Made by a program: the position numbers and the translations under genes. From NCBI GenBank assembly GCA_903904835.1, contig CAIVEI010000175.1:45209-109208 (forward strand): a stretch of 64,000 bases of DNA, in the 5' to 3' direction. Numbering within the stretch: position 1 is the first letter of the stretch; each line of letters begins with the position of its first letter. Below, one piece after another: positions 8,914-17,007 of this stretch. Source of the stretch: an uncultured Schlesneria sp. (GTDB lineage Bacteria > Planctomycetota > Planctomycetia > Planctomycetales > Planctomycetaceae). The notes below the pieces were generated by a model. It did no database searches, was not told where the DNA came from, and saw only the letters and a program-made list of their open reading frames with translations.

Positions 8914-8950
8914 GCAGGGACAGGTCAAATCTCATTTGACCTGTCTCTGC
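8914..8950 (-). terminator. Strong hairpin downstream of the PEP-CTERM gene
   Basis: GCAGGGACAGGTCAAAT (8914-8930) and ATTTGACCTGTCTCTGC (8934-8950) form a 17-base stem with one G-T pair and a three-base loop. It lies 42 bases past the stop of the gene at 8993. There is no clear T-run, so it may be a dispersed hairpin rather than a classical intrinsic terminator. Confidence 0.55.
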
Positions 8951-8992
8951 TATCCCCTGGAACGGAGAGTTTGGATTTCTGCGGCCTGAGAA

Positions 8993-9868
8993 TCAAAGGC
9001 AAATCGCCGTTTTTTGGATGGCGGAGACGTATCGTTTTCTCAACAAGAACAGGGCCACCATTCCCGATGTGAGGAGGGCGAAGGAACCGGGTTCGGGAAC
9101 AGTAGACGAACCTACCGGGACGATGTTGCCCAGGCTGTCGTACATCAGACCGCCGCTCAGCGTGCCGTAGTCAGGAGGGGGAGAAAACTGTGAAAGAGTG
9201 TTGGAGTCCATCGTCACGGCCCCTGTCTCCGCCAAGGCTCTGCCGTTGTCAATCGTTGCGCCCGAGTTAAGTGTGATGTTGGCGAATGCCAGGATATTTC
9301 CCTTAAACGCGGTCGTGGTTCCGAGGGTCGCTGAACTGCTGACCTGCCAGAATAGTCCGTTGTCAGTCCCGCCGTGAGAGCCGACGTTGATCATATTTAC
9401 TGACGAGGCGATGGCGGTTGTGAGGGCACTTCCGACTTGAAACACCCAGTATGCGTTATTGTTTCCTTGAGCATCGAGAGTCAGCGTTCCCGTTAACTGC
9501 GCCTCACTATCAAACCTGTAGACTCCTGAAGTGAGTGACAGCCCGCCGAGGTCTTGTCCGGACAAGTTTTGATTGGGGGTCATGGCCTGCAGGCCGTTGT
9601 AAGCCTTCGTGACGTCGGTCTGGGCCAGTCGTGCAACGGCATCATCGGCGTGGTACGTTCCGTTAAGCGTGATGGAACCCGTCCCCGTAATCGCGCTGCC
9701 GGCTGAGACCCCCACGTTTCCAATGATGAAGGTCAGGCCGGTATTGGTCACTGTCGAACCACCAAGCACGGTGAAGTTCTCGGCCGATTCAAGAATTCCG
9801 GCTGCGGCGGGGAGGGCCAAAGCCGAGAACGCCACAAGTGACAAGGGGATCAAGTAAGCAATTCGCAT
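8993..9868 (-). CDS. DUF3494 (ice-binding-like) protein with PEP-CTERM anchor
   Basis: This 291-residue protein has a signal peptide (MRIAYLIPLSLVAFSALALP, cleavage near AAAGILE). A DUF3494 beta-helix domain follows, about residues 28-225, recognisable by ENFTVLGGSTVTNTG, the conserved YNGLQAMTPNQNLSGQDLGG block, LTSGVYRFDSEAQL, NAYWVFQVGSALTT and FKGNILAFANITLNSGATIDNGRAL. The C-terminus is a PEP-CTERM sorting signal: VPEPGSFALL, a hydrophobic helix, then RKRY. DUF3494 proteins include ice-binding proteins but many act as adhesins or are uncharacterised. The PEP-CTERM tail implies processing by an exosortase; none is encoded here. The structured leader at 9904-9990 suggests regulation by transcription attenuation. 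Confidence 0.9.
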   Translation of the reverse strand: MRIAYLIPLSLVAFSALALPAAAGILESAENFTVLGGSTVTNTGLTFIIGNVGVSAGSAITGTGSITLNGTYHADDAVARLAQTDVTKAYNGLQAMTPNQNLSGQDLGGLSLTSGVYRFDSEAQLTGTLTLDAQGNNNAYWVFQVGSALTTAIASSVNMINVGSHGGTDNGLFWQVSSSATLGTTTAFKGNILAFANITLNSGATIDNGRALAETGAVTMDSNTLSQFSPPPDYGTLSGGLMYDSLGNIVPVGSSTVPEPGSFALLTSGMVALFLLRKRYVSAIQKTAICL

Positions 9869-9903
9869 TTCGAAGTCTGCTGAAAAAAGTTGTCAAACTC
9901 AAC

Positions 9904-9953
9904 AAAAAACCGACGTGGCAGAGCACCCAGATAGGGGGGGGCCACGTCGGTTT
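9904..9953 (-). terminator. Intrinsic terminator in the leader of the PEP-CTERM gene
   Basis: Read on the minus strand, AAACCGACGTGGC (plus positions 9941-9953) pairs perfectly with GCCACGTCGGTTT (9907-9919) and runs directly into a T-run (9904-9909). This is a classical factor-independent terminator placed only about 35 bases upstream of the ATG at 9868, so it would stop transcription before the gene unless the hairpin is prevented. The loop contains an eight-base C-run. Confidence 0.8.
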
Positions 9954-9963
9954 ACGCCTCACC

Positions 9964-9990
9964 AAGCAAGCCGGTCGATCCGGGTTGCTT
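9964..9990 (-). promoter_or_regulatory. Leader hairpin upstream of the attenuator (candidate cis-regulatory RNA)
   Basis: AAGCAACCCGG and CCGGCTTGCTT (minus strand) form an 11-base stem with one mismatch around a five-base loop, ten bases before the terminator hairpin. The linker GGTGAGGCGTAAACC joins the two. The hairpin-linker-terminator order resembles an expression platform of a riboswitch or a protein-responsive attenuator. No known riboswitch class is recognised. Upstream of it, 9991-10369 contains no convincing gene and must include the promoters of both divergent genes. Confidence 0.5.
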
Positions 9991-10369
9991 ATTGATAGTT
10001 GTCTTCCGATGTTGAATAAGACAATAGGATCTGAAGATCAAATGTAATTTGAAGCTACTGTTATTCGTTGCGAATTGCAAATTTTAACTGAGAAATCTCA
10101 ATGATGAGCGAATCGAACGTATTGGTTCAAGTGATCGATGATGGCAAACGAAGGTTCGATTGGATGTTCGAAGGGCTCTCGTTCGGTTTGATTCTCTATG
10201 AAAGTTACGGTCGCGTCTGGATGCAAAAAGTGTCGTCCAGTGTTATAAACACGTCGTGCGAAAACAGGTTATAGAATCGTTCATCGACGCCTGTTTGCTG
10301 TTGCGTGTCTTTTCGTTCGCGCGATGTGTCAGTGATCGACAAGAGGTGCTTTGCTTCAGGAAGCCGGTA

Positions 10370-11647
10370 ATGTATCACGGGCTGCGTTTCTATTTGTTAA
10401 TTGCGTTACCGCTACTCAGCGGAATGGAACCGGTATCTGGGCAGGAGTGGACGCGATTTCGTGGTCCCAACGGGACTGGCGAAAGTGAAGTCACTTCGAT
10501 TCCGGCAAGTTGGACTTCCAAAGATTACAACTGGCAAATCAAGCTACCGGGCGTCGGACATTCCTCTCCGGTCCTTTGGGGCGATCGTCTCTTTCTGATG
10601 AGCGGCGATCCAGCGACCGCGACTCGTTATTTGCTGTGCTACGATTCGGCGACCGGACGTCAGTTATGGGAACAAAAATTCGAGTCTTCGACGTACAAAC
10701 TTCACGCCCAAAGCAGCTACGGATCGAGCACGCCAGCCGTCGATGCTGAACTTGTCTATTTTGCCTGGGCCGAACCCAAGAATACGATTTTGATCGCTTT
10801 GACCCACGACGGAAACGTTGTTTGGAAGAAGGACTTGGGAACATGGTCCAGTCAACACGGGTTCGGCACATCACCAATCATTGTGGATGACCTGGTCATC
10901 GTGTCGAATTCACAGGAGCTGCCCGACCCTCGAAGCACGGAGCCGCTGCCACAAAGCTTCATGATGGCGTTTGATCGGAAAACGGGCGAGGAACGTTGGC
11001 GGACGCCACGAAAGACCGTCAGTACCTGCTATTCGGTCCCAGCGATCTTCCAGCCTCTCGAGGGTCCGAAACAACTTGTTTCGATCAGTACCGGCGACGG
11101 GATGTATGCTCTTGATCTCCAGACTGGAACGGAATTGTGGTCAAACGTTTTGTTCGACAAACGGACCGTCAGTTCGCCTGTCGTCAAACAGGATTTGATT
11201 TTCGGCAGCACCGGATCGGGTGGGGGTGGTACGTACCTGGTCGCGGCACGAAGTGATGGAAAGCAAGCCGCGCTCGCATACAAAATTGCTACTCAAGCGC
11301 CATACGTTCCCACAGCAGTGACACGAGGTGACCTTGTGTTTTTTGTGTCGGATGGCGGAATTGCCTCGTGCCTGGATCTCGATTCGGGCACGATTCACTG
11401 GCAAAAACGGATTGGGGGGAACTATTCCAGTTCTCCCGTTCGTGCGGGCGATAAGCTGTTTCTTGTGGCGATGGACGGAGAAGTTGTCGTGCTTGCAGCA
11501 GAAAAGGAATTTCAGGAACTCGGTCGAGTGCCACTTGGCGAAGGCTGCCGTTCGACACCCGCGATCGCAAACGGCTGCTTGTACCTGCGCACCTTTTCGC
11601 AACTTATGTCGATCGGTGGTCCGACACGGGAACCGTTGCGACCATAA
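10370..11647 (+). CDS. PQQ-like (quinoprotein-type) beta-propeller protein, secreted
   Basis: I start at ATG 10370, which has AGGAAG nine bases upstream and opens a signal peptide (YLLIALPLLSGMEPVSGQ). The longer frame from GTG 10256 would bury it. The 425-residue protein shows repeated blades of the PQQ-binding-like type: LLCYDSATGRQLWEQ, FDRKTGEERWRTP, YALDLQTGTELWSN and CLDLDSGTIHWQKR, plus the opening WTRFRGPNGTG typical of planctomycete members. These proteins are usually annotated as outer membrane assembly (BamB-like) or quinoprotein dehydrogenase-like. No catalytic residues of a true PQQ dehydrogenase are evident, so an enzymatic role is not claimed. A second paralogue lies at 35841-37202. 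Confidence 0.88.
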   Translation: MYHGLRFYLLIALPLLSGMEPVSGQEWTRFRGPNGTGESEVTSIPASWTSKDYNWQIKLPGVGHSSPVLWGDRLFLMSGDPATATRYLLCYDSATGRQLWEQKFESSTYKLHAQSSYGSSTPAVDAELVYFAWAEPKNTILIALTHDGNVVWKKDLGTWSSQHGFGTSPIIVDDLVIVSNSQELPDPRSTEPLPQSFMMAFDRKTGEERWRTPRKTVSTCYSVPAIFQPLEGPKQLVSISTGDGMYALDLQTGTELWSNVLFDKRTVSSPVVKQDLIFGSTGSGGGGTYLVAARSDGKQAALAYKIATQAPYVPTAVTRGDLVFFVSDGGIASCLDLDSGTIHWQKRIGGNYSSSPVRAGDKLFLVAMDGEVVVLAAEKEFQELGRVPLGEGCRSTPAIANGCLYLRTFSQLMSIGGPTREPLRP

Positions 11648-11746
11648 GTCGGAGACCCGGCCAAATCTGGTTGAATCGGATGGTGCCCTGAAATGCAACG
11701 CCGTGAAGGATTTTTCTTCGAGTAAACACGGGTTCCAGGGAAAACC

Positions 11747-11845
11747 GTGCCACTGCTTGACGGTCTGACGTCAAGCAGTGCCGAGCGACACGGCGAGCGT
11801 CCATTTCAAGACACTGCTTCTCCCAAGACTCCGAAGCAGTGGCAC
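11747..11845 (-). repeat. Two-hairpin dispersed repeat, copy B (inverted)
   Basis: Bounded by GTGCCACTG (11747-11755) and CAGTGGCAC (11837-11845). Its reverse complement has the same order as copy C: hairpin CACTGCTT/AAGCAGTG, then a spacer, then hairpin CACTGCTTGAC/GTCAAGCAGTG. It lies between a propeller gene and metY in a 388-base gap (11648-12035) that otherwise shows no gene. Confidence 0.8.
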
Positions 11846-12035
11846 TTCAAGATGAAGTCGAAGGAAAAATCCTACACGGCGTTTTTGGAAACGGCGGGTG
11901 ACTTTCGAAATGGACTTCGCCACCGGTACTATCTGGTTGACGGAGAATTGCATTTTCTGGACTCGAGACAGTTGAGGTGACTTAAGTCAATCGGCCAGGC
12001 ATCCGTTAGAGATACACACTGAGGAATGTTCATCT

Positions 12036-13331
12036 ATGTCGTCTGACAGGACACGCAAATTTGGATTCGAAACCCGGATGCTGCACGCGGGTCATATTCC
12101 CGATCCGCACGTTGGTGCTCGCGCGGTTCCGATCTACCAGACCACGTCCTACGTCTTTCAGGACGCGGAGCAAGCTGCGGAGCTTTTCGACCTGAAGCTG
12201 TACGGCAATATTTATACTCGCATCAGCAACCCAACGACCGCCGTGTTCGAGGAACGTCTGGCCTCGCTCGAAGGTGCCACCGGAGCCGTCGCTTTGGCGA
12301 GCGGTATGGCGGCCCAGTTCGCGGTTTTCATGACGCTGTTGGAACCGGGCGATGAAATCGTTGCGTCGGCTCACCTTTACGGTGGCTCGGTCACTCAGCT
12401 GACTCACACGCTCAAGAAGCTTTCGATCAAGGTGCACTACGTCGATCCAAGCAATCTCAAAGCATGGGAAGAGGCGATCACACCCAAAACGCGGTGTCTT
12501 TACGGGGAAACAATTGGCAACCCCGGCGGCTCGATCCTGGATCTTGAGGCTCTTGCCGTCCTGGCCGATAGCAAACATATTCCGCTGATCATCGACAACA
12601 CTTTTGCTACGCCGTTCCTGTGTCGCCCGATCGACTGGGGCGCGACGATCGTCACTCATTCGGCGACGAAATTCATCGGCGGGCACGGAACAAGCATTGG
12701 CGGAGCCGTTGCCGATTCGGGCAAATTCAACTTTGCTCGGTTCCCGTCGATCGCCGATCCGTCACCGTCGTATCACGGGCTGCGGTTCTTCGATACGTTC
12801 GGACACTATGGCTTTCTGATGAAGCTGCGAGTGGAAACATTGCGCGACACGGGCGCGTGTATTTCGCCGATGAACTCCTTCCTGTTGATTCAGGGACTGG
12901 AAACGCTTTCGCTACGGATGGAACGCCACGTGAGCAATGCTATGGGTGTGGCTAAGTTTCTTGCCGAACACCCGAAGGTGGCTCGCGTGAACTACGCAGG
13001 GCTGCCTGACAATCCATATCATGCACTCGCACTCAAGTATCTGCCGAAGGGGCCGGGGGCGGTGTTTTCGTTTGACCTGAAGCCGATCGGTGGCGACGCA
13101 CGGGAAGCGGGCCGACGCTTTATCGAAAAGCTCGAACTCTTCTCGCACCTGGCCAATGTCGGTGATGCTCGAAGTCTGGTGATTCATCCGGCATCGACGA
13201 CGCATCAGCAGTTGAGCGACGAGGAACTGGCAGCGGGGAGCGTTGGCCCCGGCCTTGTGCGATTGTCCGTGGGACTGGAGACCTTGGAGGATTTGATATG
13301 GGACTTGGATCAGGCGCTAGCTGCTCTATAA
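12036..13331 (+). CDS. metY: O-acetylhomoserine (or O-succinylhomoserine) sulfhydrylase
   Basis: This 431-residue PLP enzyme of the Cys/Met metabolism gamma family makes homocysteine from an acylated homoserine and sulfide. Visible motifs are the N-terminal GFETRMLHAGH, PIYQTTSYVF, YTRISNPTTAVFEERLA, the cofactor-contact segment ALASGMAAQ, IIDNTFATPF and the PLP lysine K212 in HSATKFIGGHG. Length and N-terminus fit the OAH-sulfhydrylase (MetY) type better than cystathionine synthases. Start ATG 12036 has GAGGAA about ten bases upstream. Its 3' end overlaps the next gene by 34 bases. Acyl donor preference cannot be read from the sequence. Confidence 0.92.
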   Translation: MSSDRTRKFGFETRMLHAGHIPDPHVGARAVPIYQTTSYVFQDAEQAAELFDLKLYGNIYTRISNPTTAVFEERLASLEGATGAVALASGMAAQFAVFMTLLEPGDEIVASAHLYGGSVTQLTHTLKKLSIKVHYVDPSNLKAWEEAITPKTRCLYGETIGNPGGSILDLEALAVLADSKHIPLIIDNTFATPFLCRPIDWGATIVTHSATKFIGGHGTSIGGAVADSGKFNFARFPSIADPSPSYHGLRFFDTFGHYGFLMKLRVETLRDTGACISPMNSFLLIQGLETLSLRMERHVSNAMGVAKFLAEHPKVARVNYAGLPDNPYHALALKYLPKGPGAVFSFDLKPIGGDAREAGRRFIEKLELFSHLANVGDARSLVIHPASTTHQQLSDEELAAGSVGPGLVRLSVGLETLEDLIWDLDQALAAL

Positions 13332-13831
13332 GCCTTAACACTGTTTTGACACCGGAGCAGCAGGCCCTCTACCAGGACCCTGACTGCATTCGTGACATCC
13401 TGAGTCGAACAAAGACCATTGCCATTGTCGGCCTTTCGTCAGAACGACAGAAGGCGAGTTACTTCGTTGCCACTTATCTGATTCGCGAAGGATACCGGGT
13501 GATCCCCGTCAATCCGCGCGGCGGCACGATCCTCGGCGAGACGGTCTACCCGGATCTCAAAAGCATTCCCGAGAAGGTCGACCTGGTCGACGTGTTCCGA
13601 CCTTCCGCCGAGGTTTCAGCAATCGTCGATCAGGCGATTGAGATCGGAGCGATGGCCGTCTGGACGCAACTACGGATCATCAATTTCGAAGCAGCCGAAA
13701 AGGCCAGGGCGTCTGGGTTATTGGTCGTGATGGACAAATGCGTCAAGATGGAGCACGGTCGCTTCTCCGGCAGCCTTCACTGGGCCGGCATGAACACCGA
13801 ACTCATCTCAGCCCGCCGAGCGAAACGCTGA
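13298..13831 (+). CDS. CoA-binding domain protein (YccU-like)
   Basis: A Rossmann-type CoA-binding domain fills residues about 38-165 (TIAIVGLSSERQKASYFVA, REGYRVIPVNPRG, VDLVDVFRPSAEV, AVWTQLRIIN, LLVVMDKCVKMEHGRF), matching the small YccU-like family of succinyl-CoA-synthetase-alpha-like nucleotide binders. ATG 13298 lies inside metY and would give a 34-base overlap; a TTG at 13346, just after the metY stop, is an alternative start that removes it. The tight linkage to metY suggests co-translation and a role in sulfur amino acid or acyl-CoA metabolism. The molecular function of the family is not established. Confidence 0.85.
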   Translation: MGLGSGASCSISLNTVLTPEQQALYQDPDCIRDILSRTKTIAIVGLSSERQKASYFVATYLIREGYRVIPVNPRGGTILGETVYPDLKSIPEKVDLVDVFRPSAEVSAIVDQAIEIGAMAVWTQLRIINFEAAEKARASGLLVVMDKCVKMEHGRFSGSLHWAGMNTELISARRAKR

Positions 13832-14098
13832 TCCTGATCGGTCGATCGCGGGCTCGCAACGCATCGCACAATCCCAATTGAACCTTGATCTTCAAAGTGT
13901 CCTCAAATCGAATTAATGCTAAATCGTTCAAGGCGATTTTGTGGTTGAAATCGTCCAAACGCTGTATGATTTAGCCCATCTCGCCAACCAATGGCTGGGT
14001 GGTGCGGTACGAACGAACTGGTCTTCGTGTTTTGCGACATCCGCAATTTCAGCCGCCGATCATCTCGAACAATAATACGATTGGAGTTTTCGCAATCG

Positions 14099-16249
14099 AT
14101 GCCGCCCGCCAAAACGAAATCACTCAAACGCTGTTCTGTTTTTCTGAGTTATGCACACGAGTCAAACGAACATAAGGAAAAGGTCTATGGATTGGCGGCC
14201 AGCCTCAGGCGAGATGGATTTGAGATCTTAATTGATATTGAGAAGAAGTCTCAGGAAGACTGGCCACTCTGGATGCAGCGTCAACTGAAATCGGCAGACT
14301 TCATTCTTTGCATTTGCACGAAAGTGTATCTCGAGCGGTTCGACCACGAATCGCCAGCTAATATTGGCCTCGGAGTCGGTTGGGAAGGCGGACTCATCCG
14401 AAGAATGCTCTACGCTGAGAACCAACAGATTGACCAAATTTTTCCGGTCTGCTTTTCTTCCGATGACGAGCAATTCATCCCGATCACAATAGATGGCAAT
14501 AACCGATTCACCGTTTGCAACGATGTTGCCTATAAGCAATTGCTTCGGAAGCTCTTGGGAAAGCCGGAATACCAGTTGCCTGAAGAAGCGATTGTCGCAC
14601 CACCATTGACGATCGAATCAACGATCGTTGCACCCCTGTTTATTCGACCTGACAATTCGGAAATCGACCCCAAGATACGGCCGGCCGATCAAAGCGTGGC
14701 GATCAAAAACGATCACGCCTCCGAGATTACCGAGTCGAGTCCGATCAAGCACGGCAAATATGTGATTTTAAAATCGCTTCCATCCGGCCTAATATCGAGT
14801 CTCGAAATTGCGGATGATAAGCAGTTGGATCGGAAAGTTGTGATTAAGTTGCTTGTCAGACCCGAAGATGAGATGCATTTTAAAGCTGAAGTTCGCGAGC
14901 TCTCACGGGTTGGTAAACACCCGAACATAGTGTCGGTCTATGGGGCTTGGCTCGATGACAAAGATCCTCACTACGTGCGAGAATACATTGAGGGGCAATC
15001 ACTCCATCACAAGCTTCGCAGCGACGGCAAGGCAAATCTTACAATTGATTTCGTCCACCAGGTGCTCATTACCATAGGGGACGCGATGATATTCGCCATG
15101 CAAAAAAATGTCTTCGATTTGGGTCTCGAACCCGAGAAAGTGCTGGTTCGTGCCAATGACTTGAACTCAAATTCGGGTCTCGTTTCAAACTATGGGATCG
15201 TCGTCTCACCGGGCTCTGGTGGCAGCGAATATGTCAAACATGAACTGCCGCAACGGCTTTCCAGGGAGAGGCAGTTTTACGTCCCTCCAGAGTATTTCCA
15301 CGATAACCTCACGTCGGTCAACCCACACCGGGCCAATCAGTATCGACTCGGCATTCTCGGGTACGAGATGCTTGTTGGTAGCAAAGATTTTTTCGATATC
15401 GCGGGGAGACAGAAAGATCCTTCCAGCGGGGAAATCAACTGGCCGCCACTCAAATCTGTTGATAATACTGAACGGTTCCCACGGTTCCTGAGGGACGCTA
15501 TCGATCGTATGATCAAGCGTGATCCAAAAGATCGGTATCCAACTCTTGAAGATGCCGTCGAGGCAGTGGCGCGTCGCGATGTACTCGTCGAAGTCGCCCG
15601 CGATAGTTTCCGAAGAATCATCGACAAGGACGACTCTACGAGATTCTTTCACGAGTTTTACACCCAACTGTTGAAGAATAAGAACATTAAAAAAATATTT
15701 GACAGCGCGGGCTTCCCATCTAATAAGAAAAATGTAATCGACAGCCAGAAAAACTGGGTTCGTCAATACGGCTTGCTCAAAGAGGCCATAGTACTTTTGT
15801 TTGCACACAGTCTCCTCAAAGAAACCGACGAGCCAACTGTCTTGTCGCGGATCTGCGAAACTCACGCCAAATTTATGTCAATCGAGTACTACGACGAATT
15901 CCGCGAAAAATTGCTCGAATCTGTCGTGAAATTCGATAAGGGAACCGACCCGCGCAAGTTGGAATCTGCATGGCGACAGGCCATCGAGCCAGGATTGAGC
16001 TACCTCAAGTCGCGATTCTCCTCGGCGCAGCAGGAATCCGAATCAGGACGCGACGGCGGTCGCTTAGACGGTTATGAGAAAGTTCGCGCCGAAAGCCGTC
16101 AGCAGGGTGTACTTTTAGGTCGAATTGCCGTTCTTCAGGAGCTTCTCGGTGTTGACAGGACCTCCTCGGATGAATTATCCGAGTTCGATGACGAACGGTT
16201 ATCCGAAATCGCGAACGAGTTGCAAAGCCAGCTCCCAAATCGTCGTTGA
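14099..16249 (+). CDS. SEFIR - pseudokinase - globin-like multidomain protein
   Basis: From ATG 14099 (716 residues) I see four parts. A SEFIR domain at about 10-155 is shown by CSVFLSYAHESNEHKEKVY, DWPLWMQRQLKSADFILCIC and GLGVGWEGGLIRRMLY. A protein-kinase-like domain at about 220-490 has the VAIK-type lysine in KVVIKLLV and the KHPNIVSVYGAW region. Its catalytic loop reads FDLGLEPEKVLV instead of HRDxKxxN, and the DFG position reads SNYG, so it looks catalytically dead. A globin-like domain at about 500-640 has FFHEFYTQLL, the proximal-histidine segment ETHAKF (H589) and ESAWRQAIEPGLSYL. A tail at about 665-716 has LLGRI and LQELLG. GGAG lies upstream at about 14082. SEFIR proteins act in signalling or antiphage defence in other bacteria; its role here is unknown. 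Confidence 0.85.
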   Translation: MPPAKTKSLKRCSVFLSYAHESNEHKEKVYGLAASLRRDGFEILIDIEKKSQEDWPLWMQRQLKSADFILCICTKVYLERFDHESPANIGLGVGWEGGLIRRMLYAENQQIDQIFPVCFSSDDEQFIPITIDGNNRFTVCNDVAYKQLLRKLLGKPEYQLPEEAIVAPPLTIESTIVAPLFIRPDNSEIDPKIRPADQSVAIKNDHASEITESSPIKHGKYVILKSLPSGLISSLEIADDKQLDRKVVIKLLVRPEDEMHFKAEVRELSRVGKHPNIVSVYGAWLDDKDPHYVREYIEGQSLHHKLRSDGKANLTIDFVHQVLITIGDAMIFAMQKNVFDLGLEPEKVLVRANDLNSNSGLVSNYGIVVSPGSGGSEYVKHELPQRLSRERQFYVPPEYFHDNLTSVNPHRANQYRLGILGYEMLVGSKDFFDIAGRQKDPSSGEINWPPLKSVDNTERFPRFLRDAIDRMIKRDPKDRYPTLEDAVEAVARRDVLVEVARDSFRRIIDKDDSTRFFHEFYTQLLKNKNIKKIFDSAGFPSNKKNVIDSQKNWVRQYGLLKEAIVLLFAHSLLKETDEPTVLSRICETHAKFMSIEYYDEFREKLLESVVKFDKGTDPRKLESAWRQAIEPGLSYLKSRFSSAQQESESGRDGGRLDGYEKVRAESRQQGVLLGRIAVLQELLGVDRTSSDELSEFDDERLSEIANELQSQLPNRR

Positions 16250-16296
16250 ATGTTGAGTCCGTTTGCAGAGAACAAAGCCGCCATTCTACGTTTGTC

Positions 16297-17007
16297 CTAT
16301 CTGCCGGTGAAATCAAGTGCCTCCCAGCCAAAGTTGAGTAAAGGTTTCGCATCCCGTGCGAGGGCGACTAATTGATCAACGAGGCTCGGTCGGGAAATAT
16401 CGGCAGCAGAAAGTTCACGGCGGACAACCCAGTTTTTGAGTTTTAAAACCTCCGCTAACTTCGGAGAGGCACCCTCGAAGCCCCTGGGGACCCGCACAAG
16501 AGCCTCGTCGGTGGCAAGCGGTAAATCGGCTTTCAGGAGCGCGCGTTCGACTTTTCCCCATCCAGCCTGTTGTGCGACCAGTCCCTGGCGTAATGCCAGC
16601 AGAGTCGGAGGTTCGGGGCAGTAGAACCCTGCTGCTACAAAACTTCCTGCGGGATCAATATGAACATAGAGCACGCCGGGAGAATGCTTTTCGCCGTCTC
16701 TTGTCAAAACAGCGCTGGCGTGAGTTTGGTAGGGCCTTTTGTCCTTAGAAAATCGAATATCGCGATTGATGCGGAACAGGGCGCGCTGAGGATCGCCGTA
16801 CAGAGGAAGCTTGTGTTTTTTCAATTGTGTTGACGTGTCGACAACAAGCGACTGTAAAGGACCTCGCACGTACTGCTCATAGCGGGCCTTGTTCGCGGCG
16901 AACCATTCCTTGTTCTGGTTGCTGTCGAGGTCTCGAAAAAAGGCGATCGATTCAGGTCGAAAGCCCCCAAAAGGGGGTAGTGTCATTTGTTGATCTGTTT
17001 TTGACAT
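16297..17007 (-). CDS. DUF2461 family protein
   Basis: This 236-residue protein matches the DUF2461 family (TIGR02453). The N-terminal FFRDLDSNQNKEWFAANKAR is followed by the family core LYGDPQRALFRINRDIRFSKD, KRPYQTHASAVLTR, LYVHIDPAGSFVAAGFYCPE and PRGFEGASPKL. It has no signal peptide and is probably cytoplasmic. It converges on the SEFIR gene, with the two stop codons 47 bases apart. The family is widespread in bacteria and fungi and has no established activity. Confidence 0.9.
   Translation of the reverse strand: MSKTDQQMTLPPFGGFRPESIAFFRDLDSNQNKEWFAANKARYEQYVRGPLQSLVVDTSTQLKKHKLPLYGDPQRALFRINRDIRFSKDKRPYQTHASAVLTRDGEKHSPGVLYVHIDPAGSFVAAGFYCPEPPTLLALRQGLVAQQAGWGKVERALLKADLPLATDEALVRVPRGFEGASPKLAEVLKLKNWVVRRELSAADISRPSLVDQLVALARDAKPLLNFGWEALDFTGR

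Noticed and set aside
9904..9990. Cyclic-di-GMP (GEMM) riboswitch for the PEP-CTERM leader
   Set aside because: The characteristic GEMM sequence blocks are absent; only a generic hairpin-plus-terminator arrangement is visible.
10101..10274. A 57-codon frame in the gap before the propeller gene
   Set aside because: Reads tolerably as protein but has no ribosome-binding site or recognisable similarity, and it overlaps the region that must hold promoters.
11747..11980. A 77-residue frame over repeat copy B
   Set aside because: About half of it is the repeat itself and it shows no protein-like pattern.
14099..14560. TIR domain as alternative call for the N-terminus of the 716-residue protein
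   Set aside because: The WPLWMQRQLKSADF and GLGVGWEGGLI blocks match SEFIR, and the TIR catalytic glutamate context is not apparent.
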